This document shows, piece after piece, positions 1 through 6,272 of a stretch of DNA of 21,494 nt. The translations under genes and the position numbers were made by a program. Position 1 is the stretch's first letter, and each line of letters opens with the position of its first letter. This DNA is from Candidatus Izemoplasma sp. (GTDB lineage Bacteria; Bacillota_I; Bacilli_A; Izemoplasmatales; Izemoplasmataceae): assembly GCA_007123975.1 (NCBI GenBank), contig SLFZ01000032.1:1-21494 (forward strand), written 5' to 3'. Under the pieces are notes generated by a model. The model was not told where the DNA came from, searched no databases, and was given only the letters and a program-made list of their open reading frames with translations.

Positions 1-50
1 CCTCGACTCAACCATGGCAAGGTTGTGTTTTACCACTAAACTACACCCGC
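1..50 (-). tRNA. tRNA-Gly (anticodon GCC), 3' part cut by window edge
   Basis: Read on the minus strand, the 5' half of a tRNA is clear: acceptor 5' strand GCGGGTG (44-50), a D arm, the anticodon stem CAACC/GGTTG and loop TTGCCAT with anticodon GCC. The T arm and acceptor 3' strand lie beyond base 1. It follows the tRNA-Gly(TCC) gene by 13 bases and shares its acceptor and D-arm sequence, so both are probably one transcript. It would decode GGC and GGU. Confidence 0.93.
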
Positions 51-63
51 GTGCCGCTCCGAA

Positions 64-137
<74 letters not shown>

Positions 138-154
138 ACGTTGACAGCGTTGAT

Positions 155-184
155 ATAATAGCACATCAAGGCGGGCAAAGTCAA
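155..184 (-). promoter_or_regulatory. Promoter of the tRNA-Gly operon
   Basis: On the minus strand TTGACT (179-184) and TATTAT (155-160) are separated by 18 bases, with TG one base upstream of the -10 (extended -10). Transcription would start near 148, about ten bases before the mature tRNA 5' end at 137. It lies just past the rsmH stop codon, so the tRNAs need not depend on rsmH read-through. Confidence 0.6.
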
Positions 185-202
185 TAGCCGTGCGCAAGGT
201 TT

Positions 203-1123
203 TTAGCGTTTCTTGACGGCGCGAAGTTTCGCGCTGGAAGCGCGTGGATTCGCATCGACTTCATCCTCGCTCGGACGCACGACTTTGCGGGTGAGAAGCT
301 CAAAGGGAGCCTCCCCTTCGGGCATGGTCACAAGCCCTGGTGGATGGTCAATGGTGGTCGCATCGCGAAAAACGTGCTTGGCGATGCGGTCTTCGAGTGA
401 ATGAAAACTAATGACAACGATACGGCCGCCAGAACCGACGCATGCGAGTGCTTGCTTGAGCGATTCTTCAAACACCCTTAGTTCGTCGTTAACGGCGATA
501 CGAAGTGCTTGAAACACACGTTTGGCAGGGTGGCCTTTCTGTGAAAGAACCTTCATCGGTAAAGCGGATTTGATAACTTCTACAAGCTCAAACGTCGTCT
601 CGATCGGCTGTGATTGTCGGCGTGTGACGATTGCTTTGGCAATCGGTCCTGCGAACCGTTCCTCGGCGTAGCGGTAAAACATCGTTTTTAGCGCGTGCGC
701 ATCGAGGGTGTTGACGAGTTCTTTTGCGGTCAAGCTCGCGCGGGTGTCCATGCGCATGTCGAGGGGTGCATCGTGGTTGTAGCTGAAGCCACGTTCGGGA
801 TCGTCAAAATGAAAACTCGACACCCCGAGATCGTACAGTATCCCGTCGACGGGGCCGATGGATCGAGCCTCTAAAGCTTCTTTTAGATGCACAAAGTTTT
901 CTTCGATGACGATGAGTTTGTCGGCGTGCTCTTGAAGCCTTGCGTTGGCACGCTCAACGGCGTAAGGATCTTGATCAAAAGCAATCAACTTCCCGCTGGT
1001 GAGGCGCGATAAAATCGCCTCGGCATGGCCACCACCACCGAGGGTACAATCCACATAGATGCCATCGGGTTTAATGTTTAGGTATGACAGCGCTTCGTCC
1101 TTAAGCACGCTTATGTGTTTCAT
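203..1123 (-). CDS. rsmH: 16S rRNA (cytosine-1402-N4)-methyltransferase RsmH
   Basis: The 306-residue product is RsmH (MraW), which uses S-adenosylmethionine to methylate N4 of C1402 in the 16S rRNA P site. Visible family motifs are the start MKHISVLKDE, the SAM-binding loop TLGGGGH (27-33), YDLGVSS, the RGFSY...PLDMRMD block, FQALRIAVN and VISFHSLEDR. The ATG at 1123 is chosen because AGGAGG lies at 1131-1136, seven bases upstream; the frame stays open upstream to 1216 but that part overlaps rpmF and looks noncoding. It is the last gene of a yceD-rpmF-rsmH unit, separated from rpmF by a terminator-like hairpin. Unusually, no ftsL or penicillin-binding protein gene follows; tRNA genes do. Length is normal for the family. 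Confidence 0.97.
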   Translation of the reverse strand: MKHISVLKDEALSYLNIKPDGIYVDCTLGGGGHAEAILSRLTSGKLIAFDQDPYAVERANARLQEHADKLIVIEENFVHLKEALEARSIGPVDGILYDLGVSSFHFDDPERGFSYNHDAPLDMRMDTRASLTAKELVNTLDAHALKTMFYRYAEERFAGPIAKAIVTRRQSQPIETTFELVEVIKSALPMKVLSQKGHPAKRVFQALRIAVNDELRVFEESLKQALACVGSGGRIVVISFHSLEDRIAKHVFRDATTIDHPPGLVTMPEGEAPFELLTRKVVRPSEDEVDANPRASSAKLRAVKKR

Positions 1124-1130
1124 CTGAACA

Positions 1131-1136
1131 CCTCCT
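1131..1136 (-). promoter_or_regulatory. Ribosome binding site that sets the rsmH start
   Basis: AGGAGG on the minus strand, seven bases before the ATG at 1121-1123. No comparable site precedes the longer open frame, so translation starts at MKHISV. Confidence 0.85.
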
Positions 1137-1138
1137 GA

Positions 1139-1169
1139 TAAAAGAAAAACGCTGGTGTCAGCGCTTCTT
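1139..1169 (-). terminator. Terminator-like hairpin between rpmF and rsmH
   Basis: In the minus-strand RNA CGCUG and CAGCG (1159-1163 and 1150-1154) pair around a four-base loop, directly followed by five U, a C and four more U. The A-rich side before the stem can extend the helix with A-U and G-U pairs. It sits inside the 52-base gap between the rpmF stop and rsmH start, so it would lower rsmH expression relative to L32 rather than end the operon. Confidence 0.55.
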
Positions 1170-1175
1170 TTACGC

Positions 1176-1376
1176 CTACTCGGCGTCGGTTTCCTCGTCT
1201 TCCTTGGGTTGCACAACGGCGCGTCCGTCGTAATGTCCGCATGCTTTGCATACGCGGTGAGAAAGTTTCATTTCCCCGCAGTTCGGACAAACGACCATGC
1301 CAGGCACACCAATTTTGAAATGCGTGCGGCGCTTGCGTTTGCGCGTTTTCGAGGTCCGTCTTTGTTGAACGGCCAT
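1176..1376 (-). CDS. rpmF: 50S ribosomal protein L32
   Basis: The 66-residue protein is bL32 of the large ribosomal subunit. The basic N-terminus (MAVQQRRTSKTRKRKRR) is typical, and a four-cysteine zinc knuckle is intact: C30-x2-C33 and C43-x2-C46, so this is the zinc-binding (C+) form. A short acidic tail ends the protein. AGGAGG at 1385-1390 sits eight bases before the ATG and overlaps the yceD stop codon, indicating tight coupling with the upstream gene. The yceD-rpmF pair is one of the most conserved in bacteria. Confidence 0.98.
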   Translation of the reverse strand: MAVQQRRTSKTRKRKRRTHFKIGVPGMVVCPNCGEMKLSHRVCKACGHYDGRAVVQPKEDEETDAE

Positions 1377-1388
1377 ACGGTGTTCCTC

Positions 1389-1847
1389 CTAACGTTTGTA
1401 TTTCTCCAAGTCCTTGAACGCCGGGTGCACCGAGGGCTTCTTGTCATCAGTATCCGGGTTCTGATACTTTGCGTCGGGACTTACGACACGCAAAGGTTTT
1501 TCCAAATATATATTAGACCACACAATCGGCAATAAGTCAACCGTAATTCCTTCGACTTGACGGTACTCGTCGTTGGCGTCTTCGCTGAATGTTTCGGTTA
1601 CCGTGAAGTCAAGTGGGACCTCGACCGGTTTCAAGGTGATCGCACAAGCCATCGTCAGCGTCGTTTTGATGTGGAGGTTGAAGTGAAAATACTGATTGTC
1701 TTCGACGCTGAAGTCACCGGTGACACTGACGGGCGAAATGCCGATGAGATCGCTGCCTTCCTCGAGCGCTTCGCTGTAGTCAAGCGTGGCCTCAAAGGTG
1801 TTGTTCGAGTACTGTTTTTTGCGCAGTTCAGAAACGGTCCATTTCAT
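1389..1847 (-). CDS. DUF177 (YceD/YlbN) protein, rRNA-associated factor
   Basis: The 152-residue product belongs to the DUF177/YceD family, recognised from its position directly upstream of rpmF and from the block ACAITLKPVEVPLDFTVTE, matching the family's central Cys-x-x-(T)-L-x-P-V signature. The family is linked to 23S rRNA accumulation; its biochemical role is not settled. The start is ATG at 1847 (MKWTVSEL), because TAAGGA at 1858-1863 is ten bases upstream; a GTG at 1856 is in frame but only one base from that site. It is the first gene of the yceD-rpmF-rsmH unit, with a good promoter upstream, and diverges from tmcAL. Confidence 0.88.
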   Translation of the reverse strand: MKWTVSELRKKQYSNNTFEATLDYSEALEEGSDLIGISPVSVTGDFSVEDNQYFHFNLHIKTTLTMACAITLKPVEVPLDFTVTETFSEDANDEYRQVEGITVDLLPIVWSNIYLEKPLRVVSPDAKYQNPDTDDKKPSVHPAFKDLEKYKR

Positions 1848-1857
1848 CGTTTTCACA

Positions 1858-1863
1858 TCCTTA
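1858..1863 (-). promoter_or_regulatory. Ribosome binding site that sets the yceD start
   Basis: TAAGGA on the minus strand. It is ten bases from the ATG at 1847 but one base from the in-frame GTG at 1856, so the shorter product is preferred. Confidence 0.65.
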
Positions 1864-1874
1864 TGTTGTCTAAA

Positions 1875-1903
1875 ATTATATGTTTAATTCGTTCGAAAGT
1901 CAA
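1875..1903 (-). promoter_or_regulatory. Promoter of yceD-rpmF-rsmH
   Basis: Minus strand TTGACT (1898-1903), 17-base spacer, TATAAT (1875-1880): five of six and six of six matches to the housekeeping consensus. The predicted start near 1868 leaves about a 20-base leader before the ATG at 1847. Confidence 0.75.
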
Positions 1904-1917
1904 ATCTACGGTATAAT
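1888..1917 (+). promoter_or_regulatory. Promoter of tmcAL
   Basis: Plus strand TATAAT at 1912-1917, with TTCGTT at 1888-1893 eighteen bases upstream as the best -35. It is interleaved with the divergent yceD promoter, so the two polymerase sites overlap. Confidence 0.55.
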
Positions 1918-1926
1918 GATTTTCGT

Positions 1927-1933
1927 AAGGAGG
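1927..1933 (+). promoter_or_regulatory. Ribosome binding site that sets the tmcAL start
   Basis: AAGGAGG lies seven bases before the ATG at 1941 and only one base before an in-frame ATG at 1935. The second ATG is therefore the start. Confidence 0.8.
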
Positions 1934-1940
1934 CATGCCC

Positions 1941-3086
1941 ATGAACGTCGTTGGTATCGTCGTCGAATACAATCCTTTTCACCATGGTCACATGCACCAT
2001 CTCAGGCAAGCCAAAGCCGTTGCGAACGATGGCATTGTCATCGCCATCATGAGCGGTTCCGTTGTGCAGCGCGGCGAGTTTTCTTGCGTGGATAAGTTCC
2101 GTAAAACAGCCTGGGCACTGGAGGCCGGGGTCGATCTCGTGGTTGAACTTCCGGGCCTTTTTAGCTTGCAAAGCGCCGATTTATTTGCGAAAACAAGCGT
2201 GCATCTTTTGCATGTCCTCGGCGCGAGCCACCTTGTCTTCGGCAGCGAATCCGGTGATGTCGAGGCGTTATGGAAAATCGCCGAAGCGATGGAACACCCT
2301 GATTACGATGAGGCCATCAAAGCGCAACTCGACAAAGGAATGAGTTATCCTTCGGCTTCAGCCAGTGCGCTTTCCTCGTTGACAGACGGAAACATCCACG
2401 CCCTCCCCAACAACATTCTCGGCATTCAGTACCTCCGCGCAATTCGTTCGCTTTCAAGCGAAATGACCCCGCTCGCCATCCAACGCATCGAGACCGGTTA
2501 CCATGACGCGTTAAAAGAAGGAACCGCCATTCAAAGCGCAACGGCGATTCGCGAAGCACGCCATGAAAACCGCGATGTTCAGAACTACGTACCGCGCTTT
2601 GTCGCCGATGACCTTGACGTGTTGCGGCCGATCTCGCTGTCCGATTGGTATCCCTTCCTTCGCTACAAACTAATCAGCGAACCCGCCGAGGCGCTCAAGG
2701 ACCATTTCGGCGTGGAAGAAGGCCTCGAACACCTGTTTAAAAAGCACGCAGACGCCGAGACCTTCGAGGACTTTATGGCACGTATTCTCAGCCCCCGTTA
2801 TACCCATGCCAAACTCAAACGAACGCTAATGCATATTTTGCTTGGCACCAATAAAAACGATCTCACGGATTTTACACCACCTTACGTGCGCGTGCTTGGC
2901 ATGAACCAACGTGGCCAACAGTACCTTAACGAGATTAAAAAAGACATCCCGGTTCCTTTAATAACAAAGATTGAACGACAGAAAGATCGCCTGCTTTCTC
3001 ATGAGCTCCGCATCACCGAAATTTATGATCTTGTGATGCGAGAAAACCTCTTTGAAAAAGAGTTTAAACCGGTTTTGATTGTTTAG
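1941..3086 (+). CDS. tmcAL: tRNA(Met) cytidine acetate ligase TmcAL (YlbM family)
   Basis: The 381-residue protein is TmcAL, which uses ATP and acetate to form N4-acetylcytidine at position 34 of elongator tRNA-Met. The N-terminus MNVVGIVVEYNPFHHGH contains the nucleotidyltransferase HxGH motif (H14-H17). Further family blocks are SGSVVQRGEF, VELPGLFSLQSADLFA and FGSESGD. The C-terminal half begins around LRYKLI and includes the PPYVRVLG segment typical of the family. It is slightly shorter than the roughly 415-residue Bacillus enzyme. The ATG at 1941 is set by the Shine-Dalgarno site. In Bacilli this gene often lies near yceD-rpmF, here in divergent orientation. Confidence 0.93.
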   Translation: MNVVGIVVEYNPFHHGHMHHLRQAKAVANDGIVIAIMSGSVVQRGEFSCVDKFRKTAWALEAGVDLVVELPGLFSLQSADLFAKTSVHLLHVLGASHLVFGSESGDVEALWKIAEAMEHPDYDEAIKAQLDKGMSYPSASASALSSLTDGNIHALPNNILGIQYLRAIRSLSSEMTPLAIQRIETGYHDALKEGTAIQSATAIREARHENRDVQNYVPRFVADDLDVLRPISLSDWYPFLRYKLISEPAEALKDHFGVEEGLEHLFKKHADAETFEDFMARILSPRYTHAKLKRTLMHILLGTNKNDLTDFTPPYVRVLGMNQRGQQYLNEIKKDIPVPLITKIERQKDRLLSHELRITEIYDLVMRENLFEKEFKPVLIV

Positions 3087-3094
3087 TGTTTCGT

Positions 3095-3124
3095 TTGCTC
3101 GGCTATCTGCTTTTGTGCTATCAT
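3095..3124 (+). promoter_or_regulatory. Possible promoter of the Mrp ATPase gene
   Basis: TTGCTC (3095-3100), an 18-base spacer and TATCAT (3119-3124) lie in the gap between tmcAL and the ATPase gene. Transcription would start near 3131, giving a very short leader. Read-through from tmcAL is equally possible, since no terminator is visible after tmcAL. Confidence 0.35.
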
Positions 3125-3140
3125 GGCGTCGGGTGATAAC

Positions 3141-4145
3141 ATGGACAACATCGCAAAAATCAAGCAATCCATCGAACACATTGTCGATCCAAGTTTTGGA
3201 AAATCCCTGAAAGAAACCGACGGCATCAAGCACATCGCCATCGACGATGAAAAAAACGCCGTGACCCTCGTCATCGGCGTGAAAAAAGTGGACGATCAAA
3301 CCAAGCAACAGCTGACGCGTTCCTTGGCGAAAATCATCAAAATCGACCTCGGATACCGGGGCATGAAAATCGATTTTCAGCGCGTCATCGATGAAGAAAG
3401 TTTACTGAATAAAGGGCGTGACATCAAGTACATTGGTGTTGCCAGCGGAAAAGGCGGCGTCGGCAAATCAACGGTGGCCGCAAACCTCGCCCTCGCCTTA
3501 ACACGCCTTGGCAAGCGCGCCGGCATCATCGACGCCGACGTTTACGGCAGTTCGATTCCAACCATTTTCGATATGGAGATTGTGTTGCCAAAGGCCAACG
3601 CCGATGAAAAAATCATTCCTTTTACACACGAAGGCATAGAGATCATCTCGACCGAGTTTTTCCTCAAAGACAACAAACCGCTGATGTGGCGTGGACCAAT
3701 GCTTGGGAAGATGCTAAACCACTTCTTTGAAGACATCGCCTGGCATCAAGAACTCGAGTACATGATTGTGGACCTTCCACCGGGCACCGGCGATGTCGCC
3801 ATGGACATCCAGAAGCTCATTCCACAGTCAAAGATGCTGATTATCACTACCCCGCATCCAAGCGCTTCTCATGTTGCCATCAAAGCCGGCTATGCCGCGA
3901 AAGAACTAAATCACGGACTGCTTGGCGTTGTAGAAAACATGAGTTATTTCCGCCACAACGGCGATACAATTCAGATTTTTGGTGAAGGCGGCGGCGCCGA
4001 AGTCGCCAAACGGCTCGAGACCGATTTAATCGCACAGATTCCCATCGGCCAGCCCGAAAGCGGCCACCATAGCCTCTTTGGCATGGAAGAGCCGATTGGC
4101 GTTGACTATCTCGGCTTGGCAAACAAACTGATTAAGTCCTTATAA
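3141..4145 (+). CDS. Mrp/ApbC-type P-loop ATPase, iron-sulfur carrier family, lacking the CxxC motif
   Basis: A 334-residue cytoplasmic protein with an N-terminal DUF59/MIP18-like domain (about 1-85) and a Mrp/Nbp35 ATPase domain. The deviant Walker A is GKGGVGKST (103-111), followed by DADVYGSSIP, the MWRGPM block and DLPPGTGDV. Family members (ApbC, Ind1, Nbp35) carry or help deliver Fe-S clusters through a C-terminal CxxC after VENMSYF. Here that segment (about 265-280) reads ENMSYFRHNGDTIQIFG, with no cysteine, so classical cluster bridging looks impossible. Some Gram-positive relatives (SalA type) may share this. GGGTGAT at 3131-3137 favours ATG 3141 over ATG 3123. A strong terminator follows. 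Confidence 0.88.
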   Translation: MDNIAKIKQSIEHIVDPSFGKSLKETDGIKHIAIDDEKNAVTLVIGVKKVDDQTKQQLTRSLAKIIKIDLGYRGMKIDFQRVIDEESLLNKGRDIKYIGVASGKGGVGKSTVAANLALALTRLGKRAGIIDADVYGSSIPTIFDMEIVLPKANADEKIIPFTHEGIEIISTEFFLKDNKPLMWRGPMLGKMLNHFFEDIAWHQELEYMIVDLPPGTGDVAMDIQKLIPQSKMLIITTPHPSASHVAIKAGYAAKELNHGLLGVVENMSYFRHNGDTIQIFGEGGGAEVAKRLETDLIAQIPIGQPESGHHSLFGMEEPIGVDYLGLANKLIKSL

Positions 4146-4150
4146 ACAGT

Positions 4151-4188
4151 AAAAACGCGTGCTCAGCAACAGCGGCACGCGTTTTTTT
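4151..4188. terminator. Bidirectional terminator between the Mrp ATPase gene and the XRE regulator
   Basis: A perfect 12-bp inverted repeat (4151-4162 with 4175-4186) around a 12-base loop. A run of T at 4182-4188 serves the plus-strand gene, and A at 4151-4155 serves the minus-strand gene. The right arm touches the stop codon of the regulator (4187-4189). Confidence 0.9.
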
Positions 4189-5464
4189 ATGTTCTCATTT
4201 TAAGATCTTCTTGGATGGCGCGGATTTTCTTTCCGGTCTTCTTTGTCGCGGCCACCGCCTCTTTGTAGCGTTTTTGGTCAGTCGCATGCTGCGATAGCAC
4301 GTGCGTGTAATCGTTCATTCGTTTGAGATCAAGTTGCTCATACGCCAGCGGCAGTGCCACCGATTTCACGTAATCAATGCGCTTCTCTCTGTCACTGATG
4401 CGGAGCGTTTCAAAGGCCACAACCTCTGCAAGAGCAACTTTTTTCGCGTGGGCATCGGAAAAGATTGACGCAAGCGAATCAAGCGACTCATCTTTAGATG
4501 CCATCAACCTCGCAAGGATTAGCATCCCTCGGTAGTACCAGACGTTTTTTTGTCGTCGATGCATGCGTTCGAGGGCTTCTCTGGCTTCAACCGAACGCCC
4601 TTGGTTGTCAAGGGCCTTAGCATACAAATACCGATACAGGTTCTCGCAGTTCATCACACACGCATCATCAAACAACGGAATCAATGCCTTCTCAACGTCG
4701 GCAGGATGATTGTCAACGCGAAGCAGCAACCCTTTGAGTTTCCGCAAGAACATGCGCGGTGTTTTCGGCAAATTTTCGTATCGTCTCATCGCTTCTTTAT
4801 GTGCGTGCAACGCTTCAGGTTCGTACCCTAACACAAGGGATACCTCAGCTTTTAAATCAAACGCCATCACATCAACTTCGGCATGCAAGGACTGAAAAGC
4901 TGTCCGCATGATGGCAAGCAACTGGTACGCTTCGACGTGGCGATGGCCGCGGTAAGCAAGCGTCGCCGCCAACAACAAGTAAATCTGACATGTCAACGTG
5001 TCCATGTTCAACACACTCAACTCAAGGCTGCGAGCGTGCTTGTCGGCAAGCTGATTGCGTTCAGCCACCACGTGCCGCATGACGTCAATCACCGTTCTGA
5101 GAATGTGGTGTTTCGATGTGGCCACCTCGGTCGCGATGTTTTCCAACCCATCAATATGGCCCGCGTAAAAGCACCCAAGTGCCTTTTCAAGCATTTTGAC
5201 GCCGCTTGTTCCGGCCATATAATGCGCCATGTCGATTTCCAGCCGTTTCGACAGCTCTTTGATGACATACTCGCTCGGAATCATCTTATTGTTTTCGATC
5301 TTCGAAAGGTAACTCACGCTACAAACGCCTTTGGATATGAGCTCCTGGGTTCCTCGACGCTCTTTTCGCTTGCGTTTAATGACGTCACCAATCAACGATT
5401 GATCAACATGTAAATCAGTTTTGCGTCTTCTGCTTAACATATCGTACAAACGTTTCGTGTTCAT
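4187..5464 (-). CDS. XRE-family transcriptional regulator with large helical (TPR-like) C-terminal domain
   Basis: A 425-residue cytoplasmic protein. Residues about 25-78 form an XRE helix-turn-helix: IGDVIKRKRKERRGTQELIS, then VSYLSKIENNK and PSEYVIKELSKRLEID. The rest is predicted all-helical, with repeat-like segments such as YRGHRHVEAYQLLAIMR and RYLYAKALDNQGRSVEAREA that resemble tetratricopeptide repeats. Architecture and length resemble the RNPP group (NprR, PlcR, Rgg), where repeats bind a small peptide; that is inference, and the ligand is unknown. No pheromone-like gene lies directly downstream, since only 41 bases separate it from the convergent ATPase gene. AGGAG at 5471-5475, six bases upstream, supports the ATG. 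It is monocistronic, with its own promoter and terminator, and the gene I would call most accessory here. Confidence 0.75.
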   Translation of the reverse strand: MNTKRLYDMLSRRRKTDLHVDQSLIGDVIKRKRKERRGTQELISKGVCSVSYLSKIENNKMIPSEYVIKELSKRLEIDMAHYMAGTSGVKMLEKALGCFYAGHIDGLENIATEVATSKHHILRTVIDVMRHVVAERNQLADKHARSLELSVLNMDTLTCQIYLLLAATLAYRGHRHVEAYQLLAIMRTAFQSLHAEVDVMAFDLKAEVSLVLGYEPEALHAHKEAMRRYENLPKTPRMFLRKLKGLLLRVDNHPADVEKALIPLFDDACVMNCENLYRYLYAKALDNQGRSVEAREALERMHRRQKNVWYYRGMLILARLMASKDESLDSLASIFSDAHAKKVALAEVVAFETLRISDREKRIDYVKSVALPLAYEQLDLKRMNDYTHVLSQHATDQKRYKEAVAATKKTGKKIRAIQEDLKMRT

Positions 5465-5573
5465 AATCTGCTCCTAACATTCATGGTGTCATACACAAAC
5501 CCAATATTATTGTACGTTGATTTTGCAGGTTAAAAAGAGGTAACTTATTGAGAAATTCACAGCAAAAGCGCAC

Positions 5574-5587
5574 CATACCATTGTATG
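5574..5587. promoter_or_regulatory. Candidate operator (inverted repeat) over the regulator promoter
   Basis: CATAC-CATT-GTATG is a 5-bp inverted repeat with a four-base spacer covering the -10 of the regulator promoter (5580-5585). Such placement suits autorepression by a dimeric XRE protein. Only one copy is seen, so the assignment is tentative. Confidence 0.35.
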
Positions 5588-5608
5588 CATTCTGTCGTGT
5601 TTTGGCAA
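5580..5608 (-). promoter_or_regulatory. Promoter of the XRE regulator
   Basis: Minus strand TTGCCA (5603-5608), 17-base spacer, TACAAT (5580-5585). Transcription from about 5573 leaves a leader of roughly 110 bases before the start codon at 5464. A second, weaker TACAAT occurs nearer the gene. Confidence 0.55.
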
Positions 5609-5619
5609 GGCTGTTCCCG

Positions 5620-5645
5620 AAAAAAAGTTCGCCTTTTTAGCGAAC
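5620..5645 (-). terminator. Terminator of the plsX-rnc-dnaD-nth operon
   Basis: In the minus-strand RNA GUUCGC (5640-5645) pairs with GCGAAC (5627-5632) around a seven-base loop, followed by seven U (5620-5626). The stem starts in the last two sense codons of nth and its loop contains the stop codon. Confidence 0.85.
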
Positions 5646-6272
5646 GTTTAGATGGTTTGGGTATCGGCAATGTTCCTTAAGCGGACAACCGTCACATTTG
5701 GGGTTTCGGGCCGTGCAGTGGTAACGGCCGAAAAAGATAAACTGATGGTGCGATTTCGACCAGCGATCTCTCGGAAGTTTTCGCATCAGTTTCGCTTCAA
5801 CTTTTTCGGGCGTGTCTTTCAAATATGCCAACTTCAGACGTTTAGCGACACGGGATACATGGGTATCGACGGCAATCCTCGGCTCACCAAACCACACGCT
5901 AAGGACGACGTTCGCTGTCTTTCTGCCAACACCCGGCAAACTCTCAAGGGCCGCTTGAGACGATGGCACACGGCCACCAAATGTCGTATGGATAGCTTTG
6001 CAGGCGGCTTGGACGTTTTTCGCTTTGTTTTTGAACAATCCGATTTGCCTTAGATCATTTTCCAACCTGTGAAGCGGGACGTTGATGTAATCCTCAAGCG
6101 ACCGATATTTTGTGTACAGCTTTTCCGTCAAGCGATTTACCGAGGCGTCTGTCGTTTGGGCGCTTAGCATCACCGCAATCAAAAGCTCAAGGGCGTTTGT
6201 GTGATTGAGCTCACAGTGGGCATCGGGAAAGAGTTTTTCAAGTTCTGAAAGGATTTCCTCTACTCGTCCCAT
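5637..6272 (-). CDS. nth: Endonuclease III, Fe-S DNA glycosylase/AP lyase
   Basis: A 211-residue base-excision repair enzyme that removes oxidised pyrimidines and nicks at abasic sites. The helix-hairpin-helix LPGVGRKTANVV carries the catalytic lysine, and IAVDTHVSRV carries the catalytic aspartate. A C-terminal 4Fe-4S loop has the canonical C-x6-C-x2-C-x5-C spacing (CTARNPKCDGCPLKEHC). Length equals that of the E. coli enzyme. Its start overlaps the end of dnaD by 13 bases, and an AAGGAG lies eleven bases upstream within dnaD. The dnaD-nth pair is conserved in Bacilli. A terminator begins within its last codons. Confidence 0.97.
   Translation of the reverse strand: MGRVEEILSELEKLFPDAHCELNHTNALELLIAVMLSAQTTDASVNRLTEKLYTKYRSLEDYINVPLHRLENDLRQIGLFKNKAKNVQAACKAIHTTFGGRVPSSQAALESLPGVGRKTANVVLSVWFGEPRIAVDTHVSRVAKRLKLAYLKDTPEKVEAKLMRKLPRDRWSKSHHQFIFFGRYHCTARNPKCDGCPLKEHCRYPNHLNVR

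Noticed and set aside
141..158. TTGACA followed by TATAAT on the plus strand near the tRNA genes
   Set aside because: The spacer is only about seven bases, too short for a sigma-70 type promoter; the minus-strand pair with 18 bases is better.
1155..1535. A 126-codon plus-strand open frame opposite rpmF and yceD
   Set aside because: Overlaps two conserved genes; composition follows from their codon use.
4883..5413. A 176-codon plus-strand open frame opposite the XRE regulator
   Set aside because: It lies wholly antisense to a well-supported gene, has no ribosome binding site and its translation has no recognisable domain.
5483..5533. A 16-codon plus-strand peptide frame next to the regulator start
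   Set aside because: No Shine-Dalgarno and no promoter; too short to support.
5507..5581. A 24-codon hydrophobic peptide frame upstream of the XRE regulator, a possible pheromone-like ORF
   Set aside because: Its ATG lies within the -10 box of the likely promoter, so it would not be in that transcript, and it has no ribosome binding site.
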